Shown: positions 52,994-62,025 of the stretch, in pieces
Layout of the letters: each line of letters starts with the position of its first letter
Numbering within the stretch: the stretch's first letter is position 1
Source: Paenibacillus agricola
Lineage (GTDB): Bacteria > Bacillota > Bacilli > Paenibacillales > NBRC-103111
Direction of reading: 5' to 3'
NCBI RefSeq assembly: GCF_011440305.1
Contig: NZ_JAAOIW010000001.1
Location: 744,001 to 808,000 of the forward strand
Length of the DNA: 64,000 nucleotides
Made by a program: the position numbers and the translations under genes
Notes under the pieces: model-generated
Database searches by the model: none
Seen by the model: only the letters and a program-made list of their open reading frames with translations
Told to the model about the DNA's origin: nothing

Positions 52994-53875
52994 CTATTCC
53001 TTAACCGAGCCCATCACAATACCTTTTACAAAATACTTTTGCAGAAATGGGTAGACAAGCAAAATCGGAACAACGCCAATAAACATTTGCGAGGCTCTAA
53101 CGGTTTGTTCACTCATTTGCTCCAGATCATCGGCACTCACATTCATACTACTTAAATCCCGCTGCACAATAATCGTCTGCAAAAAAGTGGCAAGTGGATA
53201 ATTTTGTGCCTTCGTGATATAAATGAGGCCGTCAAACCACGAATTCCACTGGCCGACCATCGTGAACAGCGAAACCGTAGCAATTGCCGGCAATGCCAGC
53301 GGTAAATAAATACTAAATACGGTGCGGAAATGCCCCGCTCCATCCATATAGGCCGCCTCTTCCAAAGCCTTTGGAACGCTCGAGCGAAAAAAATTAAGCA
53401 GCAAAATCATATTAAATACATTGACCGCATGCGGCAAAATTAATGCCCATAACGTGTTCATCATACCCAGCTTTTGGATCAGGATATAGGTAGGGACTAA
53501 GCCCGCATGCATAAGCATCGTAAATACAAAGGTCCACATATAAAAGGTTCTACCCCGAAAATCGCGGTTATCCTTCGATAATGCATAAGCGGTAAGCGTA
53601 ATAAGCGCCATGGAAACGGCAGTTCCCGCAACTGTACGCGTTACACCATTAACTAATGCCCGAAGGAAATTTTCATTTTCCAAGGTTTTGGTATAGGCAT
53701 CAACGGTGAAGCCAATCGGCCAAACGCCTACTAAATTGGCACCCGCAGCAGCCGGGGAGCTAAAGGAAACAGCAAGAATGTGCACAAGGGGTAGCATACA
53801 CAGCAAAGCAAGCAGCCCCATACATATATAATTGAATATGCTAAACAGTTTATAAGGAATCGATGGGTAATTCAA
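52994..53875 (-). CDS. Sugar ABC transporter permease, YtcP type
   Basis: A 293-residue permease with six spans, EAA loop LEEAAYMDGAGHFRTVF and C terminus LQKYFVKGIVMGSVKE. GGAGG lies 7 bases before the TTG start. It follows the LplB-like gene by 11 bases. Confidence 0.9.
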   Translation of the reverse strand: MNYPSIPYKLFSIFNYICMGLLALLCMLPLVHILAVSFSSPAAAGANLVGVWPIGFTVDAYTKTLENENFLRALVNGVTRTVAGTAVSMALITLTAYALSKDNRDFRGRTFYMWTFVFTMLMHAGLVPTYILIQKLGMMNTLWALILPHAVNVFNMILLLNFFRSSVPKALEEAAYMDGAGHFRTVFSIYLPLALPAIATVSLFTMVGQWNSWFDGLIYITKAQNYPLATFLQTIIVQRDLSSMNVSADDLEQMSEQTVRASQMFIGVVPILLVYPFLQKYFVKGIVMGSVKE

Positions 53876-53886
53876 TGTTAATCCTC

Positions 53887-54855
53887 CTAAAAAATTCGAT
53901 AATTGGCGAACACGTAAGCCATCCGATAAGCAATCATAATGAGGATAAAGCTGACGATGGATTTGAACATCCCCACCGCTGTACCAAAGCTGTAATCACC
54001 GCTCAGCAGCCCGACTCGATACACATACGTATCAATAATATCGCCTTTGCCGTAGACTAACGGATTATAGAGATTGAAGATCTGGTCGAAGCCAGCGTTC
54101 AAGATGCTTCCAAGTGAGAGGGTTCCTACTACAATAGAGATCGGAATCAAGCCGGGAATCGTAATATACAGAACCTGCTTAAAGCGATTGCAGCCATCCA
54201 TCACCGCAGCCTCGTAAAGGCTAGGATCTATACCGGCAAGGGCAGCGAGAAATATAATCGTGGCAAAGCCAAAATCCTTCCACACATCACTAACCACGAC
54301 TGTAAACCGGAACCAATCGCCATTGCCCAGGAAAAATATCGGTTTAATCCCAAACACCGAGCTAAGAATTCGGTTGATCATTCCTCCATCTGTAGAGAGC
54401 ATATCGATCAGGATGCCGCCCAGAATGACCCATGACAAGAAATGGGGCAGGTACACCATCGTCTGGATGGTTCGCTTATAGCCGATAACCCGAATTTCAT
54501 TAAGGAGCAACGCGAATATAAAGGGAACAATCAGTTGAAAGGCCACCTTTAAGCTGGCGATAATTAACGTATTGAGTATTACCTGGCGGGATTGCGGAAA
54601 CTCCCACATCTTGCTGAACTGCTCCAAGCCAACAAATGGGGAATCGGTAAATCCGAGCCAAGGCTTAAATTCCTGAAAAGCCATAATAAGTCCGGGCAAC
54701 GGACCATACTGGAAAATAATGACGACCAAAAAGGCGGGAATGACCATTAGATGCAAAGGCCAATTGCGCATCAGGTTCCATTTGGGCTTTATTTTTTTTG
54801 ACTTAGCCGTTGTATGTTCAAGGGCTTCTTGCTTCATTTGCTGCGCGTTTTCCAT
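53887..54855 (-). CDS. Sugar ABC transporter permease, LplB type
   Basis: A 322-residue permease with a lysine-rich N-terminal tail, six spans and EAA loop LYEAAVMDGCNRFKQVL. AGGAG lies 12 bases before the ATG. It follows the AraC gene by 37 bases, so regulator and transporter are probably cotranscribed. Confidence 0.9.
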   Translation of the reverse strand: MENAQQMKQEALEHTTAKSKKIKPKWNLMRNWPLHLMVIPAFLVVIIFQYGPLPGLIMAFQEFKPWLGFTDSPFVGLEQFSKMWEFPQSRQVILNTLIIASLKVAFQLIVPFIFALLLNEIRVIGYKRTIQTMVYLPHFLSWVILGGILIDMLSTDGGMINRILSSVFGIKPIFFLGNGDWFRFTVVVSDVWKDFGFATIIFLAALAGIDPSLYEAAVMDGCNRFKQVLYITIPGLIPISIVVGTLSLGSILNAGFDQIFNLYNPLVYGKGDIIDTYVYRVGLLSGDYSFGTAVGMFKSIVSFILIMIAYRMAYVFANYRIF

Positions 54856-54892
54856 AGCTCTGCGCTCTCCTCTGTCTGCGTTATAAACAAGC

Positions 54893-55636
54893 TTATTGGT
54901 CTCTATACTGCTGGGGCGTCATTTGAAAGCGTTCCTTGAACACCCGAATAAAATAAGACGTATGTTGATAGCCTAGATTGCTGGCGATCTCATATACTTT
55001 TTTTCGGCTATTACGTAAAAAATGAACCGCTCTTTCCATTTTCAAGCGATGTACGTAATCATTAAAGCCTTCACCCGTTTCATTCTTATACAGCCAGGAT
55101 ACATATTTGGGATGAAGATTCACTTTATCCGAAAGCAGCTGCAGCGACACATCCTCGTGCAAATTTTGCTGTACGATTTGTTGGATATGCTGGATAATAT
55201 CATTGCTATGGGGCACAGCCACTGCAAATGCTCCATCTTGATCCGCTCTCAGGTTATTTAATGATCCCATAGCCCATTGCTCCAGCTCTGTTAAGGATGA
55301 GCCCGCTGCACGCATAGCCAGCTTTGTCGATTCGTTGCCGAATACGGATTCAGGCTGCCTTCCTTGGCGGCTGGCCGCATAGCTATAGACCATACAAAGC
55401 ATATAGAACATTTCCAGCGCAAGTTCACCTGTCATATCCTCAGCCGCATACCATTGGGCAAATAAATCGCGAAGCTTTTGTTCAGCTGCATCCCAACGGC
55501 GCTCCTCTAGCAATTGAATCAATACCAGAGATTCACTTAAGGACGCATGAAATAAGCTGTAATCTTCATCTTGCGCACTGGATGGTTTGGCGGGAATTCG
55601 TGATGCAGCAACAGCCGTGCTCGCTCCAGAGATCAA
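54893..55636 (-). CDS. AraC-family regulator resembling a YesN protein without its receiver domain
   Basis: A 247-residue protein. Residues about 30-130 match the middle domain of YesN proteins (LIQLLEERRWDAAEQKL compares with MLVHLLEAGRWNAAKDKF in the regulator at 57629-59278). Residues about 145-247 are two AraC helix-turn-helix motifs (KVYEIASNLGYQHTSYFIRVFK). The phosphorylation domain is missing. The TTG start has AGGAGGGG 7 bases ahead, so this short form seems to be what is translated. It may be a deleted response regulator or a phosphorylation-independent form controlling the downstream importer. Confidence 0.8.
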   Translation of the reverse strand: MISGASTAVAASRIPAKPSSAQDEDYSLFHASLSESLVLIQLLEERRWDAAEQKLRDLFAQWYAAEDMTGELALEMFYMLCMVYSYAASRQGRQPESVFGNESTKLAMRAAGSSLTELEQWAMGSLNNLRADQDGAFAVAVPHSNDIIQHIQQIVQQNLHEDVSLQLLSDKVNLHPKYVSWLYKNETGEGFNDYVHRLKMERAVHFLRNSRKKVYEIASNLGYQHTSYFIRVFKERFQMTPQQYRDQ

Positions 55637-55654
55637 TATTTTTCCCCTCCTAAA

Positions 55655-55727
55655 AGTTTTCCGTAGGAAAACTCACTTCGTAAGCATCCACTTAGTTTTC
55701 CGTAACAATACTCACTTCGTAAGCATC
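55655..55727. repeat. Two direct copies of a 34-bp palindrome-bearing element
   Basis: AGTTTTCCGTAGGAAAACT followed by CACTTCGTAAGCATC (55655-55688) recurs at 55694-55727 with four changes that damage the palindrome. The period is 39. A related single copy is at 39217-39248. In both places the element stands directly before the ribosome site of a minus-strand gene. Confidence 0.8.
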
Positions 55728-55748
55728 AGCACTTTTCTTACTTTCTTA

Positions 55749-55775
55749 TCATAAGACCTTTTTGGCCAATCGCAT
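55749..55775 (-). other. Eight-codon reading frame, leader peptide or remnant of a response-regulator start
   Basis: AGAGGAG stands 5 bases before an ATG at 55775, and the frame reads MRLAKKVL, then TGA TAA. Receiver domains often begin with a KVLIVDD sequence, so this could be the surviving start of a deleted receiver domain. It could equally be chance or a leader. Confidence 0.3.
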
Positions 55776-55893
55776 ATATTCTCCTCTTTGGAAACGTGTA
55801 CTAATCTTAAGCATTTAAGAAGTGGTGTCTATTTCTACAGTATCGTTCATGATAAACTAGGATTATCGTATTTATGAGGAATGAAGGTGCCTT

Positions 55894-57636
55894 ATGCCGT
55901 TCAAAATGAGCTTTTTCAAAAGAATCATGCTGCTTATGCTCGTCTTATTAATCCCCGTTATGTTTCTATACAGCTATTCGTACCAGACTAGTGTGCAGGT
56001 CATCCAGAATGAAATCGAGGCCTCCAGCATCCGCCAGCTTAATTTCTTCTTAAGCCAGGTCGAGAATACCGCTGCCCAGCTCGCTCTCCATTCCATTACC
56101 TTGAGCAATGAGAGCAATGAAAGCAGTGTTCGTGAAATTGTCCAGATCGATACGAAGCAAAGCTTTTTTACTATATTAAAAACAAAAAAGTCGATTGAGG
56201 ATAAGCTTCTCCTATATAGCAGCTCCAGTAGCTGGAAAAACAATATCTCGATCTTTTCGCCTGTATCCGGTGCTGCCCTATCTACGTATCCCGTTATTGA
56301 GTACAAGATGCCGCAGCTGGAGGAAAGCTTGATCACCAAGTGGACCTTTTATAAAAAAGATCAATCGAATCCTGATGACCGCTTTACCTGGTACACAACA
56401 TCTCCGCCAAGCTCACGTTATGACCTAGCCTCTGCCAATCTGATCGTGGAAACGAGCTTTACAACCGACAATTTAAAAAACATGCTCGATGAATTTGTAA
56501 GCAGCCGCAAGGGCAATCCCTTTTTCTACAAGCCTAGCTTCGAGCCGATTACGAACCGTAAAGGGAATGCCGACCATATTAACGAATTGATCCAATATTT
56601 TGAAAGCCATACACCCGGTAATAAAGGCAGCCAAGCTCAAGTGACCATCGCTGGCAAGCCCTATTTGGTAAGTACGGTTCCCTCTACGGTGCTCGGCTGG
56701 CATTTGGTCGATTTTGTCCCGCTTGATGAGGTGCTATCGCCCATGTACAAAAGCCGTAATCTATTTTTCTCGGTGATGCTCATTTTACTCGTGCTCGGAA
56801 CGGCGATGTCCTTCTTCCTTTACCGCAATGTGCAGATTCCTATTCGGGAATTGATTAATAATGTGCAGAAGCTCAAGCGAGGCGACTATTCGGCACGGCT
56901 GTCCAACCAGCCTAAGAATGAATTTCATTTTCTGTTTAGCCGCTTTAATGAAATGGCTGCCGAAATTCAGGAGCTAATTGAAAAGGTGTACGCTGAAAAG
57001 CTCCGTTCACGGGAAGCTACATTAAAGCAATTGCAATCGCAGATCAACCCGCACTTTTTTTATAACTGCCTATTTTTTATTGTCAGCATGTCGAGGCTTG
57101 GTGAAAATAAAGCTGTAGAAGCAATGGCGACCAATCTCGGTGATTATTATCGGTATACAACCCGCGCCGAGAAACCAACATCGACCTTGAAGGAGGAGCT
57201 GGGCCTTGTTAATAATTATTTGACCATCCAGCAGCTTCGGCAGCAGATTGACTATGAGATTCGTATACCGGACTATATGATGAACCTCCCGATCCCCCCC
57301 TTATTGCTTCAGCCTTTGGTGGAAAATGCAATCATTCATGGTCTTGAGCCGCTTGTCGGGGATGGGAAAATCATTATTTATATGGAATTTAACGGACAGC
57401 ATATCGATATTATTGTCGAGGATAATGGAGTAGGAATGACCGATGAGAAATTACAGGAGCTCAGGAATAAATGCTCACAGCCTTTAACGGAGGAAATGGG
57501 CTGCGGGCTATGGAATGTGCATCAACGAATCATATATATGTACGGCGAGGAATCCGGGCTGAGGTTAAACCATTCGCTGCTCGGAGGCGTTAAATCGGTG
57601 CTTTCAATGAGGAAGGGTGAGCTTGCAAATGTTTGA
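55894..57636 (+). CDS. Membrane sensor histidine kinase, YesM type
   Basis: A 580-residue kinase with spans at about 10-29 and 290-310, an extracellular sensor between, HAMP at about 310-362, His_kinase with His387 in QINPHFFYN, and an ATPase domain (PLVENAIIHG, DNGVGMTDEKL). GAATGAAGG is the weak ribosome site before the ATG. Its end overlaps the response regulator gene by 8 bases. It is divergent from the AraC/importer operon and probably senses its sugar. Confidence 0.92.
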   Translation: MPFKMSFFKRIMLLMLVLLIPVMFLYSYSYQTSVQVIQNEIEASSIRQLNFFLSQVENTAAQLALHSITLSNESNESSVREIVQIDTKQSFFTILKTKKSIEDKLLLYSSSSSWKNNISIFSPVSGAALSTYPVIEYKMPQLEESLITKWTFYKKDQSNPDDRFTWYTTSPPSSRYDLASANLIVETSFTTDNLKNMLDEFVSSRKGNPFFYKPSFEPITNRKGNADHINELIQYFESHTPGNKGSQAQVTIAGKPYLVSTVPSTVLGWHLVDFVPLDEVLSPMYKSRNLFFSVMLILLVLGTAMSFFLYRNVQIPIRELINNVQKLKRGDYSARLSNQPKNEFHFLFSRFNEMAAEIQELIEKVYAEKLRSREATLKQLQSQINPHFFYNCLFFIVSMSRLGENKAVEAMATNLGDYYRYTTRAEKPTSTLKEELGLVNNYLTIQQLRQQIDYEIRIPDYMMNLPIPPLLLQPLVENAIIHGLEPLVGDGKIIIYMEFNGQHIDIIVEDNGVGMTDEKLQELRNKCSQPLTEEMGCGLWNVHQRIIYMYGEESGLRLNHSLLGGVKSVLSMRKGELANV

Positions 57637-59278
57637 ATTATTAATCGTTGATGACGAAAAGTTTGTGGTCGATAATTTGGCCAATACGTATCCATGGGAG
57701 GAGCTTGGGATCACTTCGATCCATACCGCCCATTCGGCTAATGAAGCGCTAGAGCGAATTCAATTCGATAATATCCATGTCGTTATTACAGATATCCGTA
57801 TGCCGGGTTTGTCGGGTCTGGAGCTCATTGATCAAATACGCAGTATTTCCAGTAAAACCAAATGTATTCTTTTATCCGGGCACTCGGATTTCAGCTATGC
57901 CCAGCAAGCGGTATCGTCGCGAGCTGTCGCTTATTTGCTGAAGCCGGTTAAAGAGGATGAGCTGCTGCAAACGGTGCGTACAGCCATCGAGCTGATTGAA
58001 GCCGAGTGGCAGGAGGTCATCTCGCAGCAGCGCACTTTGTACACACTCAGCGAGCACCTGCCGCAGCTGCGGAGTGCGCTTTTGAACGAACTGATCCAAG
58101 GTAAATACATACCTCCATTAACGCTGGATAAAAAGCTGACGATGTATCATTTACCGGATAAACGGGAGCTGCCCTTTGCGATGATGTTTATCCGTATGGA
58201 GGAAGGCTTCAGTAATTATGATGATTACAGCCGGTCTCTGCTCGAATTCGGCATTACGAATATTAGCGAAGAAATCTTTGACGAGAAATTTCATTTATGG
58301 CAGTGCAAAGATATTTATGATTACTTAGTATTCGTCATAACCCCCAAGGACCCTAATTTCCTTTCGAGCCATGAGCTTAGCGAGCAGCAGGCGCGAAAAA
58401 TGCTGGAGAAGCTCTCCCTCCAGCTACAGGATAGCGTCATTCAATATCTAAAGGGTAGCATCTCGGTATTGATCAGTGATTGGGGTAGCTTTCCCGAGCA
58501 AATTTATCCGTATTACCAGAACTCGATCTCGATTATCCATAAGCATCCCGAGAATCTGCAAGGCTTTTTTATTAGTTCTTTGCATGAATTACCGGCTGCC
58601 GAGTTCCAGCCACTGCGTAATCTTTATGAGCCGCCGATGCTCGTGCATCTATTAGAGGCTGGGCGATGGAATGCCGCCAAGGACAAATTTATGCTGATCA
58701 TCGAGGAGCTGCGGGTAAAAAAAGGCTACACCTATGAATATATGCAGGAGACCGCCTTAATGCTTAGCTCCGCCTCCTTGCAGACACTGCATAAGCAAGG
58801 GCTGCTGCTGGAGCAATTCGATGACATCGGCCTGCTTAAGGCCACTGACCACGAGACGCTAATCTCGATCGATAGCTTGGAGCGGTGGGGCAGCAGGATT
58901 ATCGATACGCTGCGCGACCATGCAGTCAAGGAGGCGAAGGGCAGCCACCATACCATTATTCATAAGGTACACGACTTCGTCCAGGCTAACCTCGATAACG
59001 ACGTATCGTTGCAGTCCTTGGCGGACCACGTATATCTGCACCCTGCTTATTTATCTAAAATTTTTAAGTTGGAGACCGGCGAGGGCGTCAGCGACTATAT
59101 TTATCGGCTGCGTATGGAAAAGGCATCACATCTGCTAAGCGAAACCAATGAGAAAATTCATGAAATTTCTAAAAAATCAGGTTACGTAAACCCATCGCAT
59201 TTCTCTCGCGTGTTTAAAAAGTATTTTAATATGACGCCGGACGAATACCGCAGCAGGGATATAACGGGTATGGGATAA
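57629..59278 (+). CDS. Response regulator with AraC output, YesN type
   Basis: A 549-residue regulator. The receiver domain (1-120) has LIVDDE and Asp55 in VVITDIRMP, the middle domain occupies about 170-420, and the C-terminal AraC helix-turn-helix pair occupies about 445-549 (KIHEISKKSGYVNPSHFSRVFK). The ATG at 57629 is preferred to GTG at 57617, which sits on the ribosome site. It pairs with the YesM kinase before it. Likely targets are the importer genes at 51168-54855. Confidence 0.92.
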   Translation: MFELLIVDDEKFVVDNLANTYPWEELGITSIHTAHSANEALERIQFDNIHVVITDIRMPGLSGLELIDQIRSISSKTKCILLSGHSDFSYAQQAVSSRAVAYLLKPVKEDELLQTVRTAIELIEAEWQEVISQQRTLYTLSEHLPQLRSALLNELIQGKYIPPLTLDKKLTMYHLPDKRELPFAMMFIRMEEGFSNYDDYSRSLLEFGITNISEEIFDEKFHLWQCKDIYDYLVFVITPKDPNFLSSHELSEQQARKMLEKLSLQLQDSVIQYLKGSISVLISDWGSFPEQIYPYYQNSISIIHKHPENLQGFFISSLHELPAAEFQPLRNLYEPPMLVHLLEAGRWNAAKDKFMLIIEELRVKKGYTYEYMQETALMLSSASLQTLHKQGLLLEQFDDIGLLKATDHETLISIDSLERWGSRIIDTLRDHAVKEAKGSHHTIIHKVHDFVQANLDNDVSLQSLADHVYLHPAYLSKIFKLETGEGVSDYIYRLRMEKASHLLSETNEKIHEISKKSGYVNPSHFSRVFKKYFNMTPDEYRSRDITGMG

Positions 59279-59678
59279 GGATTGGGGGTGGGAAATGAGA
59301 GTGGATATAAAGAAGCGTTTGGGACTGCTTGCGATGAGGTTGGGTAAACGAGGCGATTGGGGCTACGGGTTGAGGGGAGAGATTTATGCATGGGAGAAGA
59401 GAAAATGTCTGAGGGGCGCCAAGCTTTAACCAGAATTCCTCCAGTTAATTCATGCCATACTTACTTTTTTTCCAATTACTCCCCTTTTCCTCCTATAATT
59501 CGCTACCCTGTTGATGATTTTAGCTTTTGCCGCAGAATTACATGGAGGAAATCCCGCTAAGGATATGGTTTCCTGCGATATCGGCAGTTTTAGCGGGATA
59601 TTTTCCAGTTAGCTTCAGTTAATCTCAGTTAGTCTCAGTTAATCTCAATTGATCTCAGGCAACCTACTTTCACTCCCC
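59279..59678. other. 400-base gap with a possible 44-codon gene and a hairpin
   Basis: A frame from ATG at 59295 to TAA at 59429 would code for 44 basic residues (MRVDIKKRLGLLAMRLGKRG at its start) with GGGGGTGGGAA ahead. It could be chance. Further on, ATCCCGCTAA (59551-59560) pairs with TTAGCGGGAT (59590-59599) over a 29-base loop with a further GATAT/ATATC pairing, possibly a terminator for the regulator gene. The 10-bp repeats at 59606 follow. Confidence 0.35.
59606..59665. repeat. 10-bp tandem repeat after the hydroxyacid dehydrogenase gene
   Basis: The unit CAGTTAATCT recurs with small changes at 59606, 59616, 59626, 59636 and 59646, and a sixth decayed unit is at 59656. The array ends 13 bases from the stop codon of the minus-strand gene at 59679. 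Confidence 0.8.
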
Positions 59679-60635
59679 TTAATAACCTCTTGCACGAACT
59701 ACTGTATTGGTCAAGGGCTCCCCTTGCAAAAATTTCTCGAAATTCGCAACCAGCAAAGCGGTTCTACGATCTGCCTTTTTAGGTGTAACCCCAACTGCAT
59801 GCGAAGTAATCATTACATTATCCATCGACCATAGCGGGCTTGTATTCGGCAATGGTTCAATCTCGGTCACATCAAGTCCAGCACCTTCCAAATCGCCGTT
59901 CTGCAAGGCCTCGATTAAAGCCGCTTCATCTACGGTTCCGCCTCTTCCTACATTGATAAATACGGCGCCTTTTTTCATTTTCTTAATTAGCTCGGCACTA
60001 ATTAGCCCTTTGGTTTGCTCTGTCATGGGAAGCGCAGATACGATAAAGTCTGATCTCTCCAGCACCTCACCCAAATCGGCTGTTACAACCAGCTCGTCGA
60101 CAAACTCCGGCTTTGCGGCTTGGCTACGTTTGACAGCGATTACATAAGCACCAAGCCCTTTGGCTTTACGGCAAATCTCGGTGCCAATATCCCCCATACC
60201 GATTACCGTTACGGTTGAATCTTGAATCTCTAAGCAATACGGATTGCGCTTCCAAATCTTCTCTGCTTGCTGCCGAAAATGGACATGAAGCTGCCTGGTG
60301 AAGGCCAACATCAGCGCTATCGCATGCTCCGCTCCGGGAACTCCGAAAACGCCGCTCGAATTGGTCACGACAACCTGCTCCCGCAATGCAGGATTGCTCA
60401 CATAGCCATCTGCTCCCGCACTTGGTAGCTGTATCCATTGAAGCTTCGGCATCGCCCGGATTTCGTCATCCGTTGGCCAGCCCACATACACCACTGCTTC
60501 CTCCAGCTCACTTTGCGGCAGCTCGCCCCGCTTGCCCGTCACAAAGCTAATTTGCGGAAACTGCTGCTTTAGCCTATCCTCATGTCTGCTCTCCAATGTG
60601 AAATCTCCTGAATAACTTAATATGGCTTTTATCAA
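59679..60635 (-). CDS. D-isomer-specific 2-hydroxyacid dehydrogenase
   Basis: A 318-residue NAD-dependent enzyme. The cofactor motif is GMGDIG (about 146-151). The catalytic Arg is in NVGRGGTVDE, the Glu in VTEIEPLP, and the His in TSHAVG. The N-terminal substrate domain has VYVGWPTDDE. The TTG start has GGGG 9 bases before it. It interconverts a 2-oxo and a D-2-hydroxy acid. It is a lone gene between the YesN regulator and the secreted protein gene. Confidence 0.9.
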   Translation of the reverse strand: MIKAILSYSGDFTLESRHEDRLKQQFPQISFVTGKRGELPQSELEEAVVYVGWPTDDEIRAMPKLQWIQLPSAGADGYVSNPALREQVVVTNSSGVFGVPGAEHAIALMLAFTRQLHVHFRQQAEKIWKRNPYCLEIQDSTVTVIGMGDIGTEICRKAKGLGAYVIAVKRSQAAKPEFVDELVVTADLGEVLERSDFIVSALPMTEQTKGLISAELIKKMKKGAVFINVGRGGTVDEAALIEALQNGDLEGAGLDVTEIEPLPNTSPLWSMDNVMITSHAVGVTPKKADRRTALLVANFEKFLQGEPLTNTVVRARGY

Positions 60636-60793
60636 TTGCCTGGTCCCCTTTCGAATATATATTTCTAACAGCTTGCATATCCATCCTTATTCTATCACGA
60701 TGACTCGCAGTAATCGACATCTTCCCAACACATTAGCGCTTTATATTGAAGTTGTAGGAACAAACCCATACATAAGCAGAGGAGAAATTAAAA

Positions 60794-61927
60794 ATGAAAA
60801 AAACAACATTAAGCCTAGCCCTTATCAGCGCCCTGTCCGTAACCATTCTTGGGGGTATGAATACTTATGCAGCTGTCGATTCCGGTGCATCTTCCCCACA
60901 ACGCCCACCTGCTGTACAAAAATCCGGACAATCCGAGAAGCCTGGAAAACCACCTGAAGCTCCTCCAGCTAGAGCTTCCGCTAATGGAGATACGCAACAA
61001 CAGGATATGAATAGTCAGGAAAATCGACCGGAACCGGGCACTACACCTCCAGCGCCAAGACATGAAGGTCCAACAGCAGAGGAACGCCAAGAACGGACCC
61101 TGCAAGCAGCCGCAGAAAAAGGGATCGTAACCGAAGGGCGACAAATTGAAGACATCCAGCAAGAAATTCGCCTGAAAGAATTGGAATCCATTGCCGATCT
61201 ACTAAAAAGTGCAGCTGCAGAAGCCAATATTAATACAGACGGGCTTACGTTAGAGGAAATTCAACAAGAGCTGAGAGCTTATTATTATACAAAAATGGAG
61301 TCACTGGGCATCAGAGGCGGAAAGGGCATGCAAGGACAAGGACAACAAGGACCTCGTCCAGACCATGCTCCAGGGCAAAATGGTACAGGTGCAGGTACCA
61401 ATACAGGCACAACTACTACCACTACTAATGCTGAAAATGGTACGACCGTTGTCGTATCAGGTGGATTTAACACAGATCCACAGGACAATGGCAGGCCGGT
61501 TGTATTGATTGCCGCAGCACTAGGGGTACCGACTGAGGTTTTTAGAGAAGCCTTCAGCGGGGTTACTCCAGCAGGTGCAGGAGGCGACGGACCAAGCTCC
61601 GAGCTGGCACAACGTAATAAAGCAGCACTAATGAATGTTCTTGCTCCCTATGGCATCACCAATGAACGCTTGGATGAGGTATCCAACTACTATCGTTACA
61701 GTGAAAGCAAAGGCGAGGTCTGGTCAAGGACTTTGGCTACAGCTACAGCAACCGTTACGGATGGTGTCGTTACAGGGTTAACGATTACAAATCCAGGAGC
61801 CGGATATTCCTCCAATCCAACCATTACGGTTACAGGCCCTAATGGCACTATAACTGCTACAGCTACATTAGCTTACACCACAGATTTTAAAACAAATGGA
61901 AGTATTTCAGCTATCTCGATCAATTAG
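60794..61927 (+). CDS. Secreted low-complexity protein of unknown function
   Basis: A 377-residue exported protein. The signal peptide is cut near NTYAA (about 27). A Pro/Gln-rich stretch (30-95) is followed by a helical region (95-175, TAEERQERTLQAAAEKGIV and LTLEEIQQELRAYY), a Gly/Gln/Thr-rich linker with six threonines in a row (about 205-214), and a C-terminal beta segment (GVVTGLTITNPGAGYSSNP). That last segment resembles repeats in surface and phage tail proteins. GAGGAG lies 9 bases before the ATG. No catalytic motif is seen. Confidence 0.8.
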   Translation: MKKTTLSLALISALSVTILGGMNTYAAVDSGASSPQRPPAVQKSGQSEKPGKPPEAPPARASANGDTQQQDMNSQENRPEPGTTPPAPRHEGPTAEERQERTLQAAAEKGIVTEGRQIEDIQQEIRLKELESIADLLKSAAAEANINTDGLTLEEIQQELRAYYYTKMESLGIRGGKGMQGQGQQGPRPDHAPGQNGTGAGTNTGTTTTTTNAENGTTVVVSGGFNTDPQDNGRPVVLIAAALGVPTEVFREAFSGVTPAGAGGDGPSSELAQRNKAALMNVLAPYGITNERLDEVSNYYRYSESKGEVWSRTLATATATVTDGVVTGLTITNPGAGYSSNPTITVTGPNGTITATATLAYTTDFKTNGSISAISIN

Positions 61928-61971
61928 TAGAAGGAAGTCATTAGATTCATGTAAATAGCTTGTAAGGCAAG

Positions 61972-62010
61972 AAGCCCAGCTCCCGCTTTATTAAAGGGAA
62001 TGGGCTTTTT
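61972..62010 (+). terminator. Terminator after the secreted protein gene
   Basis: AAGCCCA..TCCC pairs with GGGAATGGGCTT and five T follow on the plus strand. Confidence 0.85.
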
Positions 62011-62025
62011 GTTGTGGCTCTCTTA

